A DNA stretch of 64,000 nt from Thermoguttaceae bacterium (GTDB lineage Bacteria; Planctomycetota; Planctomycetia; Pirellulales; Thermoguttaceae). A model generated the notes under the pieces. That model was not told the origin of the DNA. It did not search any database and was given only the letters and a program-made list of their open reading frames with translations. Position 1 is the stretch's first letter; each line of letters begins with the position of its first letter. The stretch covers positions 186,001-250,000 of the forward strand of contig JANXBW010000002.1 of assembly GCA_025060325.1 (NCBI GenBank), given 5' to 3'. Below, piece after piece: positions 29,822-39,190 of the stretch. Both the position numbers and the translations under genes were made by a program.

Positions 29822-29971
29822 ATGTCAAACTTGTCAGGTGAGCGATGTCACCCCGAGAACAAAAAAGGGACCGCCGACTGCAATCTTGAGGTCGAAAGCA
29901 CGCAGATGCCCTTTACAGGTGGCAAAACAATCAATTGGCTAACTGGTTGGGGCCCCCAGTGCGAGTTTTGA
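29822..29971 (+). CDS. Possible small ORF, 49 residues
   Basis: ATG 29822 follows AGGAGG (29805-29810) by 11 bases. The predicted peptide starts MSNLSGERCHPENKK, has three Cys and no signal or known motif. It is not recognised. The only support is the ribosome site, so a chance ORF is quite possible. Confidence 0.2.
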   Translation: MSNLSGERCHPENKKGTADCNLEVESTQMPFTGGKTINWLTGWGPQCEF

Positions 29972-30314
29972 CGACACCCCCTTGCCTCGGCACTAATCTC
30001 GACCCGGTCCAACGAGCCAGATCCGGGGAAATTTCGACCGATTTTACCCGCTAGCCCTTTCGGAAGGGAATAGGCACCCCCTACTGTCAAATGCCTATGC
30101 GATAGACAACATCCGGAATGTTTAAACAACCAATGGAGAGGGACCTCCGGGAGCACCATTCCGCCGCGAAAGCCCGCAAGAGTATGCCGCGTGTGGGGAG
30201 ATCCGCACTTATTTGCGTCTTAACAAGTTTTGCGATCCTGCCAACGAGGGGATAGACTTTTGCGTGTCTAAGTATCCGAGCTTAGTCGGCTGGCCCATTT
30301 AAGGAGGAATTTTC

Positions 30315-30470
30315 TTGAACGCTAACTCGGGAAGTAAAACCGGTGCTTCCCAAGAAATTACCCGGTCACTACCTGGGGACCTTGGCCAGTCTCTATCGAC
30401 GGGAAGAAACCCACGATTGTACGAAAGATCGCGCAAGGATTCTTTCCTCAAAATCGTCTTTTTCTCGTAG
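30315..30470 (+). CDS. Possible small ORF, 51 residues, TTG start
   Basis: TTG 30315 lies seven bases after AAGGAGG (30301-30307), ideal spacing. The predicted peptide is basic and hydrophilic (ends KDSFLKIVFFS) with no known motif. It precedes the large esterase gene by about 140 bp and could be a leader peptide or chance. Comparison with relatives is needed before accepting it. Confidence 0.25.
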   Translation: MNANSGSKTGASQEITRSLPGDLGQSLSTGRNPRLYERSRKDSFLKIVFFS

Positions 30471-30612
30471 CCCAAAAACCAGGTTTCATCCTAAGGACTA
30501 GGTGTATTTCCGTACATAACCCGCGATTACTTGAAAAGGCCAGCCAACGGGTGGCCCCGAACTTGCCTAAGTAAGGAGCTTTTAATCGGGTCCTTATAGG
30601 AGGGTGAAAGGA

Positions 30613-33276
30613 ATGAGGCATGCTGTCAGCATTCACTGGGCCCTGCGCCCCTTTGGCAAGCTTCGTCGCATGGTGTTATCTAGCTGCGTGCAGCACTGCC
30701 CGGGAGGCTACGAGCGCCCAGGGTGCACACCGCCTGGTCACATCAACAAATGGGAAGTGAGTTTCCTGGTGATCGTGATTGCGTTTGGGGCCTTGCTACC
30801 TAATGCTTGGGGGCAAAGCTTCGGCGAGCCGGCAGGCCCGTTGCCTAATAGCCTACCTCTTGAGCTTGAAGGAGACCTTGCCTCCCGGATGATCGACGGC
30901 ATCCACGTTTTCTTGGATCGTTACCTACCTTTGGTGCGAGAGGAGCGCCTCAAAACCTGGGGAGAACTTCTTGCCCCCCTTCCAAGCAAAGGTTCTTCCT
31001 CGGCAAGCGTACCAGAAAAACTAAACGAACTTCGCCACCGGCTGAGGCGAATCTGCGGGGTGCGGGACAATCTGACTGCAAAACCAAGGCTGTTTATTAA
31101 ATCGGCCGTTGATCAGACGGCCGTTGTCGCCCGATCAGAGCACGTAGACATCTACGAAGTTTTCTGGCCAGCCTTTGATGATGTCACGGGCGAAGGGCTC
31201 CTCTTGCTTCCCCGAGGGGAAAAACCACTTGCCTCCGTGGTAGCAATTCCTGACGCCGATCAAACGCCGGAAGAGCTTGCCGCGCTTCGGGAGGTAAAAT
31301 CCGGATGGGCAATGAGGTTAGCTCAAGCCGGCTGTCGCGTGTTGATTCCGGCACTTGTGAGCCGGCAGATTCGGCAGGTTTACAATGTTCGGTTGACCCA
31401 ACGGGAATACGTGTATAGGTCAGCGTACGAGCTGGGCCGCCACATCCTGGGGTACGACACCCAGAAGGTCCTGGCCGGAGCAATGGCACTTCGCTCCTTT
31501 GGCACTCCCGAGGGCCAATCGACAACAAGTGGGTTGCCCATTGGTTTGGCTGGCTGGGGAGAAGGCGGCCAAATCGCCTTAATCGCTGCTGCCCTCTGCG
31601 GCGGATCAGGCTTTGACTGGCCACCAGCCGCCCCGAAACCCAGCTGGCCGTCCACACAGTGGCAGCCGCAGCTTACCCAGGACAGATCCCCTGCCCTGCC
31701 CCCGCTTAAAATAAACGCGGTGCTTGTGGGTGGCTTTTTCGGTCCGCGGGAATTAATGTGGCAGGAGCCGGCCGACAGGAACATCTTCAGTTTTGTCAAA
31801 ACATTTGGCTGTGCGGAATTAGTCGCTTTAAGCCAACCGGCGCGGGTATTGATCGAGCACTCGGAACACCCACAGGTCACCGTCCCACCAGGCCTAGGCG
31901 GTTCTCCGGGGCAAATTTCGACCCCTTCGGTTGAGCAGGTAAAGGCCGAATTTGACCGCGCGGTTTCTCTACGCGAAACGATGCGGCAATTTGTCGACGT
32001 CAGCTCCGCACCTATTTTGCTCATTGGCGACGACACAACACCCACTCCCGCCCTTGGAGAAAAAGCGCTCTCTCTTTTCCTCGGTGCACTGTTGGGGAAG
32101 GACAAGGTTGAACTTGCCCCCGTCCTAGCCGTTGAGCACCTCCGCGAAACAAACCCCGCCGAGCGAGAGGCCCGACAAATCCAGGAGCTTGAACGTCACA
32201 ATCAGTGGGTGCTTGAGGAAAGTCGATTCCTCCGCCGCGAGCGATTGCCGTTCACAGATACAGGCATTGCCAAGAAGGTCCCCTTGGAAGAGTTCGTCCA
32301 AACGATGAAGCGGGAGCGGGAATTCTTTTACAGCGAAGTGATTGGCCGAATTAATCAACCTGTTGCCGCGCCGATCGCTCGGGCCAGACAGTGGCGGAGC
32401 CGGGAGAAATGGACTGGCTACGAGGTGGTCATTGACGTGTTTCCCCCCGAGGTCTTTGCCTATGGAATTTTGCTAGTCCCCAAGGATTTAAGACCAGACG
32501 AACGCCGTCCGGTAGTTGTTTGTCAACATGGTCTAGAAGGCCGTCCACAGGATACGATCGAAGGAGACCATCCAGCTTATCACGATTTTGCGGCCCGATT
32601 GGCCGAACGCGGGTTTGTGGTCTTTGCCCCACAAAATCCGTATATCTTTAGGGATCGTTTCCGATTGCTTCAGAGAAAATTGAATCCGCTAGGATGCACC
32701 CTCTTTTCGGTGATCATCCCCCAACATGCCCAGATTCTTCGCTGGCTCAAATCGCTGCCTTTTGTGGACAGTTCAAGGATCGGCTTTTATGGGCTTTCTT
32801 ACGGTGGCAAGACAGCCATGCGGGTACCGGCCGTCCTCGAGGATTACTGCCTATCCATTTGCTCAGCGGACTTTAACGAATGGGTGTGGAAGAATGCCGC
32901 CATCAACACCCGAGGTCGGTACAGCTATGTGTTCACCGGCGAGTACGAAATCTTCGAATTCGACTTAGGGAGCACCTTCAACTATGCGGAGATGGCGGCG
33001 CTTATCGCCCCCCGGCCGTTCATGGTTGAGCGGGGTCACTTTGATCCGGTGGCCCCGGACGAAACAGTTGCCTACGAGTTCGCCAAGGTCCGCTATCTTT
33101 ATGCGGCAGTCCTGGGACTTGCCGACCGGTGCAATATCGAGTGGTTTGTTGGGCCCCACACAATAAATGGTCAGGGTACGTTCGAGTTCCTCCATAGGTT
33201 CCTTAGTTGGCCGAAACCCGCAACCCCTGCCACCTCGAGCACCCAGGAGGAGACTCACGGCACACAATCCCGTTGA
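30613..33276 (+). CDS. Large exported two-lobed alpha/beta hydrolase, acetyl-xylan-esterase-like
   Basis: ATG 30613 has AGGAGG eight to nine bases upstream and gives 887 residues; GTG 30604 is in frame. A hydrophobic signal lies at about 50-70, ending NAWGQS after an unusually long N-terminus. The C-terminal lobe (about 600-880) has a complete-looking site: nucleophile Ser729 in YGLSYGG, the acid in ERGHFDPVAPDE and His in GPHTINGQGTF. The N-terminal lobe (about 170-500) has a similar fold pattern, but its nucleophile elbow reads G-W-G-E-G at 314-318, with Gly where Ser belongs. It is probably an esterase of plant polysaccharides. The next gene, GH127, is on the same strand. Confidence 0.82.
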   Translation: MRHAVSIHWALRPFGKLRRMVLSSCVQHCPGGYERPGCTPPGHINKWEVSFLVIVIAFGALLPNAWGQSFGEPAGPLPNSLPLELEGDLASRMIDGIHVFLDRYLPLVREERLKTWGELLAPLPSKGSSSASVPEKLNELRHRLRRICGVRDNLTAKPRLFIKSAVDQTAVVARSEHVDIYEVFWPAFDDVTGEGLLLLPRGEKPLASVVAIPDADQTPEELAALREVKSGWAMRLAQAGCRVLIPALVSRQIRQVYNVRLTQREYVYRSAYELGRHILGYDTQKVLAGAMALRSFGTPEGQSTTSGLPIGLAGWGEGGQIALIAAALCGGSGFDWPPAAPKPSWPSTQWQPQLTQDRSPALPPLKINAVLVGGFFGPRELMWQEPADRNIFSFVKTFGCAELVALSQPARVLIEHSEHPQVTVPPGLGGSPGQISTPSVEQVKAEFDRAVSLRETMRQFVDVSSAPILLIGDDTTPTPALGEKALSLFLGALLGKDKVELAPVLAVEHLRETNPAEREARQIQELERHNQWVLEESRFLRRERLPFTDTGIAKKVPLEEFVQTMKREREFFYSEVIGRINQPVAAPIARARQWRSREKWTGYEVVIDVFPPEVFAYGILLVPKDLRPDERRPVVVCQHGLEGRPQDTIEGDHPAYHDFAARLAERGFVVFAPQNPYIFRDRFRLLQRKLNPLGCTLFSVIIPQHAQILRWLKSLPFVDSSRIGFYGLSYGGKTAMRVPAVLEDYCLSICSADFNEWVWKNAAINTRGRYSYVFTGEYEIFEFDLGSTFNYAEMAALIAPRPFMVERGHFDPVAPDETVAYEFAKVRYLYAAVLGLADRCNIEWFVGPHTINGQGTFEFLHRFLSWPKPATPATSSTQEETHGTQSR

Positions 33277-33767
33277 TCAGACTCGCCCGTTCGCAACGTC
33301 GGTTACTTCGCCTCCCGGGCTGTGTCTCTCGGTCCGACGAGTGGGGATTCTGGAACCCAATCCCGGGAGTAACGCAACCGCGCGGCGAGTTGGTTTGCCA
33401 AACCCAACTGTTATCGCGGCGGTGGAGAGAGTTTTTATGTTGGCGGAACTCCTCCACCCCTTATCGAGGAGCTTTGGCCAGCAACTTGTTGAAGGGACCG
33501 TGCCCTTTTTGTTATCATTCCCGAAGCTTGGATACTCCCGGGTGCATTTGTGGCTTAAGACTGGCTGTTTCGGCAGCGAGTCAGCCCGTGTCGCGCGGAT
33601 TTGTTTGCTGACGGGCGCATAAGCTAAGAATCTTCAGAAGCCCGTCAAGGTGGATTTTAATTCTTGCTCGCAACAGCCGCCAGCCGCAGTTGATAAAAAG
33701 ACTGGAGTGGCTAAGGATTCTGGCAGGATTAAGGTATTTGACGATTAGACAAGGCGAGGATTGACCG
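33277..33767. other. Intergenic region upstream of GH127 gene
   Basis: This is 491 bp without an accepted gene. It holds the composite stem-loop at 33378-33419, and TTGATA at about 33690 followed 16-17 bases later by TAAGGAT, a weak promoter candidate for the GH127 gene. GAGGA at 33753 is its ribosome site. Confidence 0.4.
33378..33419. repeat. Composite stem-loop
   Basis: CCGCG at 33378 pairs with CGCGG at 33415, and AGTTGG at 33388 pairs with CCAACT at 33404, with TTT/AAA able to extend the inner stem past one bulged C. No T run follows at normal terminator distance. Confidence 0.4.
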
Positions 33768-36161
33768 ATGGATCCGATCCGGAAGATTATCGTTGCCTTA
33801 ATGATAACGGTGTTAACGATGAGCGGCCTTTCGGCAATTGCTGAGGAAAAACCGGGACCACCGCCCTACAGAAAGCTTCAGCCCGTGCCTCATCCGCAGG
33901 TGCGACTCACTGACGGTTTTTGGGCCAAGCGGATCGAAGTCAACCGGGTGGCAACGTTGCCACACAATGTGGAATGGTGCGAAAAAACCGGCCGGCTAAG
34001 CAACTTTGACAAAGCCGCGGGAAAAGTCGCAGGGAAATTCGAGGGTATCTATTTCAATGATTCTGACGTTTACAAAGTGCTGGAAGGGGCTGCTCATATT
34101 CTTGCCGCTACCGGCGATCCCCAGCTAGATAAGGAGCTCGACACGTTAATTGCGCGGATAGCCGCTGCCCAGCAACCCGACGGGTATCTCAACACTTTCT
34201 TTACGCTAGTGGATCCACAAAACCGATGGGCCGATTTGCACTATCGGCATCAACTATATCTAGCAGGACATCTTTTCGAGGCAGCCGTGGCTCATTATCG
34301 GGCTACCGGTAAGCGTAACCTCTTCGATGTGGCAGAGCGGTTCGCTGATTTGATTGTGAAGGAGTTCGGACCGGGGAAGCGGTTGGATCCCGACGGCCAT
34401 CAGGAAATCGAGCTAGCTTTGATCAAGCTGTTCGAGGTAACGGGAAAACGTGAGTATCTCGAGTTGGCAAAGTTCTTCATTGACGTCCGGGGCGATGCAT
34501 CACGTCGCCAATTGTGGGGACCAAATGTTCAAGATCATAAGCCCTTTCGAGAACAAGAGGAAATTGTTGGCCACGCAGTGCGGGCCATGTACATGTGCTG
34601 TGGTGCTGCTGATCTCTACGCCTGGACCGGCGAAGAGGCACTTCTTGCGACTCTGGACCGACTGTGGGCGGATCTCACGCAATACAAGCTCTACATCACC
34701 GGCGGGATCGGTGCTCGAGGAGCCGGCGAAGCCTTCGGCGAGCGTTATGAGCTCCCCAACGCGCAGGCCTATGCGGAAACTTGCGCGGCAATCGGGTTGG
34801 TGCTTTGGAACTGGCGGATGGCCCTGCTAAAAGCCGACGCTCGTTATGTGGACATCATGGAACAGGCACTTTACAACGGGTTTTTGTCCGGCGTTTCGCT
34901 TGACGGCCGACTTTTCTTTTACGTTAATCCGCTGGAATCGGCTGGCAATCACCACCGTCAACCCTTCTACGATTGTGCGTGTTGCCCCACGAACGTCGTA
35001 AGGATCATCCCGCAGGTCCCCGGGCTGTTTTATGCGCAGGATGCCACAGGGGTTTACGTACACCTTTACGGCACCGGGGTAACTCAACTGACCTGGAATG
35101 GCACGCCCGTGGAGATCCGTCAACGGACAGAGTATCCATGGGACGGGCGGGTGGAATTGATCTTGGCGGTGCCTTCCCCGGTGAAGATGGCTCTCCGGCT
35201 TCGCATCCCGGGTTGGTGTCGGCAATGGGCGATTGCCGTCAATGGCAGAAAGCTTGAGGTTCCGTGTCAGCAAGGCTATGCCGTCTTGGAAAGAGAGTGG
35301 ACGGGCAAAGAACAAGTGCTGCTTGAGTTTGCCATGCCTGTCGAGCGGATAGAAGCCCATCCGGCAGTCCTTGCCAACCGCGGTCGGGTGGCGATCCGCC
35401 GTGGTCCGATTGTTTACTGCTTCGAACAAGTGGACAACGGCGGTCCCGTGCGGCATCTGGTTTTGGCCAAGGATCCCCAGTTCCAAACAAGTTATCGTGC
35501 CGATTTGCTAGGTGGGGTGGTCGTTGTGCACGCGCTTGATGCCAAAGGTCAGAAGCGGATTGCGATCCCGTACTATGCTTGGGACCACCGGGAGCCCGGC
35601 GAAATGATCGTCTGGGTTCGGCAACAAGGCAAACCGCGGCAGGTGCCAGTCGATGATCCCTCATGGAAAGGGCTGCTGTATCGGGTCTTGACGCCGGAAA
35701 GCTTAACGTCCGAGGAGGAGTGGACTCTGAGCGAACGGGCCGTTCCGTCGGCCTCTCACTGTGCCGCTCAGGACACGGTTACCGCACTGAATGACTTAAT
35801 TGAGCCTGCCAATTCCTGCGATTTGTCGATTCCCCGATTCACCTGGTGGGATCGTCGCGGCACAAAAGAGTGGGTTCAGTACGAGTTCGGGGAACCAGTG
35901 CGCGTTCAGGCGGTCGGAGTGTATTGGTTTGACGATGGGCGAATCAACCGCCACTGTCGAGTGCCGGCCTCCTGGCAACTTCTCTACCGCAAAGGCGACC
36001 AGTGGGTGCCGGTGAAAAACCTCACACCCTACGGCACGCAGCAGGACCGGTATAATTGGGTGCGTTTTGAGCCGGTTGAAACCTCGGCGCTACGAATTGA
36101 GGTGCAGCTTGACCCGAGCGGACCGTGGTCCGGCGGCATTCTCGAATGGAAGGTGGAGTAG
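33768..36161 (+). CDS. Glycoside hydrolase family 127 (beta-L-arabinofuranosidase-like), exported
   Basis: This enzyme likely removes terminal beta-L-arabinofuranosyl units from plant glycans. The 797-residue protein has a short signal (cleavage near AIAEEK), the alpha/alpha-barrel typical of the former DUF1680, and the zinc and catalytic cysteines. Glu337 and Cys339 lie in AETCAA, and Cys405-Cys406 lie in ACCPTN, matching the Glu, Cys and Cys-Cys set of the characterised HypBA1. A further C-terminal domain (about 690-797, VQYEFGEPVRVQAVGVYWF) looks like a discoidin or carbohydrate-binding jelly roll. GH127/GH146-like families share these motifs, so linkage specificity is inferred. A terminator follows about 165 bp later. 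Confidence 0.9.
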   Translation: MDPIRKIIVALMITVLTMSGLSAIAEEKPGPPPYRKLQPVPHPQVRLTDGFWAKRIEVNRVATLPHNVEWCEKTGRLSNFDKAAGKVAGKFEGIYFNDSDVYKVLEGAAHILAATGDPQLDKELDTLIARIAAAQQPDGYLNTFFTLVDPQNRWADLHYRHQLYLAGHLFEAAVAHYRATGKRNLFDVAERFADLIVKEFGPGKRLDPDGHQEIELALIKLFEVTGKREYLELAKFFIDVRGDASRRQLWGPNVQDHKPFREQEEIVGHAVRAMYMCCGAADLYAWTGEEALLATLDRLWADLTQYKLYITGGIGARGAGEAFGERYELPNAQAYAETCAAIGLVLWNWRMALLKADARYVDIMEQALYNGFLSGVSLDGRLFFYVNPLESAGNHHRQPFYDCACCPTNVVRIIPQVPGLFYAQDATGVYVHLYGTGVTQLTWNGTPVEIRQRTEYPWDGRVELILAVPSPVKMALRLRIPGWCRQWAIAVNGRKLEVPCQQGYAVLEREWTGKEQVLLEFAMPVERIEAHPAVLANRGRVAIRRGPIVYCFEQVDNGGPVRHLVLAKDPQFQTSYRADLLGGVVVVHALDAKGQKRIAIPYYAWDHREPGEMIVWVRQQGKPRQVPVDDPSWKGLLYRVLTPESLTSEEEWTLSERAVPSASHCAAQDTVTALNDLIEPANSCDLSIPRFTWWDRRGTKEWVQYEFGEPVRVQAVGVYWFDDGRINRHCRVPASWQLLYRKGDQWVPVKNLTPYGTQQDRYNWVRFEPVETSALRIEVQLDPSGPWSGGILEWKVE

Positions 36162-36325
36162 CAAGCTTCGCTAGCGATTGTTATACCGCTATCGGGTGTC
36201 CGTGTTGGTCAAGAAAGACGCCCGCGTCAAGGTGCGTAAGATCTGGCCGGTTAGCTGGTTCTGCCGCGCTGGGCAACTGGGGTAGCGTTTCTAAGAAGGC
36301 CGCGCAGTTTGGGATTGCCAAGCCA

Positions 36326-36357
36326 AGGCGGCAAGGGATTAGGCCGCCTCAGTTTTT
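36326..36357 (+). terminator. Rho-independent terminator after GH127 gene
   Basis: AGGCGGC at 36326 pairs with GCCGCCT at 36343 across a 10-base loop, followed by CAG and TTTTT. It lies just 35 bp before the HAD phosphatase start, so that gene would need its own promoter or read-through. Confidence 0.7.
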
Positions 36358-36391
36358 GTCAACGACTTAGGCCTTTTTTTAGCCATAGCCA

Positions 36392-37075
36392 ATGATTCTC
36401 GTTCTTTTTGATATCGACGGGACATTACTTCGTACTCGGGGTGGCTCGATCCGTGCCATGAGGCGGGCGGCCGAGCAGGTCTTTGGCACGCCAGGCGAGT
36501 TCGAGAAGGTCCGCTGCGCCGGGAAGCTGGATCCGGAGATTATTACGGAAGCACTTCGACCCTGTGGCATCCTACCTTGGGGGGATGCCCTCGAGCGGTT
36601 TAAGGTGTGCTATTTTGAGGCACTGCGCCAGGAGGTTGATCATTTTCGATTAGTACCCGGAGCTGACCGCCTCGTTCAGCGGCTTGTTGATTCCCGGAAA
36701 GCTCTTCTTGGTTTGGCGACGGGCAATTTCACAGAGTCGGGCTTCATCAAGATCGAAGCTGTGGGCTTACGCCCGGAATGGTTCGTGGCCAATGCCTTCG
36801 GCGAGGAGGTCTCGACCCGCTCAGAGCTCGTTCGCCTGGCCATCGAGCGAGCGTATCGGTGGACGGGTGCGAAGCCGGATCGGATTGTTGTCGTCGGGGA
36901 TACTCCTAGGGATGTCGGGGCCGCCAAGGCCAACGGGTGCTTGAGCGTCGCAGTCAGCGCCGGGGGATTCTCGGCGGAAGTTCTTGCGCAGAGTGGCGCC
37001 GATTACTGTGCGGAATCACTTGAGCCGACCGCCGAACTTCTTGAATTCATCTTCGACGGCCACATCCGCCGGTAA
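36392..37075 (+). CDS. HAD-superfamily hydrolase, phosphoglycolate-phosphatase-like
   Basis: This soluble phosphatase of 227 residues has the HAD subclass I fold. Motif I is LFDIDGTLL (Asp8 nucleophile, Asp10 acid/base). Motif II falls near GLATGNF, and the Lys of motif III lies in the region before KPDRIVVVGDTPRDVGAAKANG, which holds motif IV acidic residues. The helical cap lies between motifs I and II. Family resemblance is to Gph/PgmB-type phosphatases; the substrate is unknown. ATG 36392 has no clear ribosome site. Its start is only 34 bp from the preceding terminator. Confidence 0.85.
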   Translation: MILVLFDIDGTLLRTRGGSIRAMRRAAEQVFGTPGEFEKVRCAGKLDPEIITEALRPCGILPWGDALERFKVCYFEALRQEVDHFRLVPGADRLVQRLVDSRKALLGLATGNFTESGFIKIEAVGLRPEWFVANAFGEEVSTRSELVRLAIERAYRWTGAKPDRIVVVGDTPRDVGAAKANGCLSVAVSAGGFSAEVLAQSGADYCAESLEPTAELLEFIFDGHIRR

Positions 37076-37405
37076 GCTTTTCAAACGCGCGCGGCGTTGA
37101 ATTACACTCGGAATTCAGAGCCCCAACCGCCTGCGCTTGTGCTACCAGTGCGAGGCCCGGAAAAGATCGGCTACACTCTTATTCGGTCGAGTTACCTTCC
37201 ACCCGATGTGACCTTGTCGCCCCGTTCTGGAAAAGAGAAGGCCCAGAGCACTAGGCCCTGGGCCGAAACTCCACTCGGGCAATCATTTCCGGCCGGGCCC
37301 GATTCGGCCTAACCCCCCCCGACCGGATGGTGTTGGCCCTGGGGTAGGACTGATGACGGCTGAGGACCTCATTGCCCCCGGGAGGCGTTACGAGCGCAAC
37401 CCCCC
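37076..37405. other. Convergent intergenic region
   Basis: This is 330 bp between the HAD gene and a small minus-strand gene. It contains the minus-strand terminator at 37231-37264. Nothing else is recognised. Confidence 0.5.
37231..37264 (-). terminator. Likely intrinsic terminator for the small secreted protein gene
   Basis: GGCCCAG at 37240 pairs with CTGGGCC at 37258 across 11 bases. On the minus strand the stem is followed by TTCTCTTTT, a broken T run. It lies about 140 bp past the stop of the gene starting at 37846. Confidence 0.5.
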
Positions 37406-37846
37406 TTAATGGTTGGTGCTATTTCCGCCACCAGCGCTGGGCGACTCCGCTGGCAGGATGATTACCGTCGACGCAGGCCTAAACGACCAGTGATAAGGTC
37501 GTAGGACCGAGCCGGAGGTCCATCGCGGTGCTCTGTCGGCAAACATGATGTCCGCGGTGGTGGTTGGCCGGGATACAGAAATCCCATACCAAGCGCGGCT
37601 GGCAATCCGAAGTTGACGTTGTTGAGCGTAGAACTGGGCCCGCTCCCAAATCAGGGTCCGGGGATCGCTCGCCGCTGACCCGTAGTACTGCATATACCAG
37701 GGGTCATCGGAGCGAGTCGTCTGAGGCACGGCTTGGTCACTTCCGTTGGAGGGTAGCGCCCCCAAACGAAGGCTCTGCCCTAAAGCCAGCGAAGCGCAGA
37801 AGACGCTCGCGAGAACGGCCACAGCGAATTCGGCGGAAAAGCGCAT
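37406..37846 (-). CDS. Small secreted protein of unknown function
   Basis: ATG 37846 is preceded by GGGGAGGAGAG, and the signal peptide (FAVAVLASVFCASLALGQS) gives good support for a real exported protein of 146 residues. The mature part is rich in Ser, Arg, Tyr and Trp (DDPWYMQYYGS, RPYHWSFRP) with no family I recognise. An upstream extension to 37936 was dropped because it would bury the signal. Its neighbours give no clue to function. Confidence 0.65.
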   Translation of the reverse strand: MRFSAEFAVAVLASVFCASLALGQSLRLGALPSNGSDQAVPQTTRSDDPWYMQYYGSAASDPRTLIWERAQFYAQQRQLRIASRAWYGISVSRPTTTADIMFADRAPRWTSGSVLRPYHWSFRPASTVIILPAESPSAGGGNSTNH

Positions 37847-38145
37847 GGTTCTCTCCTCCCCTTGTTCAAATGCAGGCAAGGTTGGCCTCGAAGGTAGGAG
37901 GGTTCGATCCCGAGATTCGGCCAACTGCCAATCCAAATTTGCGGCTACTTTCCCTTAGGCGCCACTTCGGCAGAACGGGCGGGAAAACAAACCGGCGGAG
38001 ATTGGATTTCGCACTGTGACGGTCAAGGAAGGATTACCGGCTCGGGGGATGAGCCCGCAAAAGCTGGGGCCGGTATTTCAGATGACATCAACGAAAACCG
38101 CCAAACGGGGAGAAGTTGGAGGAAATTTGGCGCGGGGTTTCTTCG

Positions 38146-38694
38146 CTATTCCACTTCTTCTTCCTGTTGATCGAAAAGGTGTTCAGAAATTTGGCGGTAA
38201 TAAGCTTGTCCGCAATCGGAAGGCATACGGCTTTTGCCCACCACTGGCCAAGGTGCCACGCCCTGCAATTCCGGCATAATTTCGACAAGCTGATCCATCA
38301 ACATCTGGGCAAGTCGCTGGATGGATGCTTGGCGACTCCGCTCCCGGATGGTCACCGCGGTTTTCATCAGCCTTAATAATTGAGCCCGAAGTTTGATCGG
38401 CTGGGAAAGTTCCTCGGCCGGCTGAACTAATAGCTCTTGAAGCGGCACACCCAAGGCTTTTTGCCATCGATACAAGGTACTCACCGGCACATCGTTAAAT
38501 TCGTTTTCCTCCCAGCGGATCTGCTTGATGCTGACCTTCATCCGCCGCGCTAATGTCCGCCGCGACACCCCTTCCAACTGCCGAACCGTAGCCAGGCGAT
38601 GAAACCGCTGCGGTTCGACCGGACTAGCCCGGGCGGATTCGGCACGGGCCTCCGCACCGTCAGACTTTCCCCTTTTTGACGGAATGACGCTCAT
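38146..38694 (-). CDS. XRE-type helix-turn-helix regulator
   Basis: This is a 182-residue cytoplasmic DNA-binding protein. The start at ATG 38694 follows GAAGGGGG; the frame is open to 38934, but upstream sequence looks non-coding. A cro/C1-type helix-turn-helix lies at about 32-80 (GVSRRTLARRMKVSIKQIRWEE, then STLYRWQKALGVPLQEL), preceded by a basic, disordered N-terminus. The C-terminal half is helical with a long amphipathic segment (LRAQLLRLMKTAVTIRERSR) that could mediate dimerisation. It diverges from the STAS/ATPase pair, and a dyad lies between them. The target is unknown. Confidence 0.75.
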   Translation of the reverse strand: MSVIPSKRGKSDGAEARAESARASPVEPQRFHRLATVRQLEGVSRRTLARRMKVSIKQIRWEENEFNDVPVSTLYRWQKALGVPLQELLVQPAEELSQPIKLRAQLLRLMKTAVTIRERSRQASIQRLAQMLMDQLVEIMPELQGVAPWPVVGKSRMPSDCGQAYYRQISEHLFDQQEEEVE

Positions 38695-39008
38695 AGAGCA
38701 CCCCCTTCGAAGAGGGGTAAACGTCCGGAGATACAAACGGGCTTTTCTGGTTCCCTTGGCACGCAGAACTTTATCTGGCGAGAGCTGATGGGTTGGCGCC
38801 CTTCCAGCGACACTCTGGCAGCGAACAGCTGGCTCCCCGACCCAGTCGGGTGAGTGCGGCCCTCCATGGCGTCGGCCAGCTGCCGCGGCTGGGGGGACAC
38901 CAAATTCGTCAGCGGCCGCTTCCACACCTCCCACCGAAACCTTGGCCCACTAGGGCACTGCATATCCCGTGCCAAAACCAGCTATAAAATCTTGGTCATA
39001 AGTCCTTT

Positions 39009-39025
39009 CATAACCGCACGTTATG
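39009..39025. promoter_or_regulatory. Operator-like dyad CATAAC-N5-GTTATG
   Basis: Two exact 6-bp half-sites are separated by five bases, centred in the A+T-rich divergent region and about 30 bp upstream of a -10-like element. Its size suits a dimeric helix-turn-helix protein; the adjacent XRE regulator is the natural candidate. This is inference. Confidence 0.4.
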
Positions 39026-39031
39026 TAAAAC

Positions 39032-39060
39032 TTTGGTCCCGCCCCGTTTAGGCTTATACT
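39032..39060 (+). promoter_or_regulatory. Possible promoter for STAS/ATPase pair
   Basis: TATACT at 39055-39060 is a good -10 hexamer. TTTGGT or TTGGTC 16-17 bases upstream is a poor -35, which would fit a promoter that depends on an activator. It lies about 130 bp before the gene. Confidence 0.35.
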
Positions 39061-39190
39061 TATTGCGGTCGTCGGTAGATCAAAATGAAGCAACTTAGGG
39101 CAGGACTTCGCGGGGCTTTCCTAGTCCACGAAATTTGCGATGCATTGCGCGTTTTCCCGTTAAGGCAACCGGGAGCGAGGGGACTAAGGC

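Larger units (their letters stand above)
29586..30612. other. Long intergenic region with two possible small ORFs
   Basis: This is 1027 bp between divergent genes. No family was recognised in it. Two short plus-strand frames begin near strong Shine-Dalgarno sequences (29822 and 30315) and are listed separately. A TGTCAAC near 29767 could be a reversed -35 for the epimerase gene, but no -10 fits. Confidence 0.45.
38695..39190. other. Divergent regulatory region between XRE regulator and STAS gene
   Basis: This is 496 bp without a gene. The right-hand part, 38975-39065, is clearly more A+T-rich than its surroundings and holds a dyad (39009-39025) and a -10-like TATACT. A TATAAA at about 38984 may serve either direction. 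Confidence 0.5.

Noticed and set aside
33167-33622. Frames of 130-150 codons after the esterase gene
   Set aside because: They begin inside the esterase coding sequence, have no ribosome site and resemble shifted translation of non-coding DNA.
37890-37925. T-arm-like GGGTTCGATCCC, possible tRNA
   Set aside because: The T stem pairs only two bases beyond the loop, and no D arm, anticodon arm or acceptor stem could be built around it.
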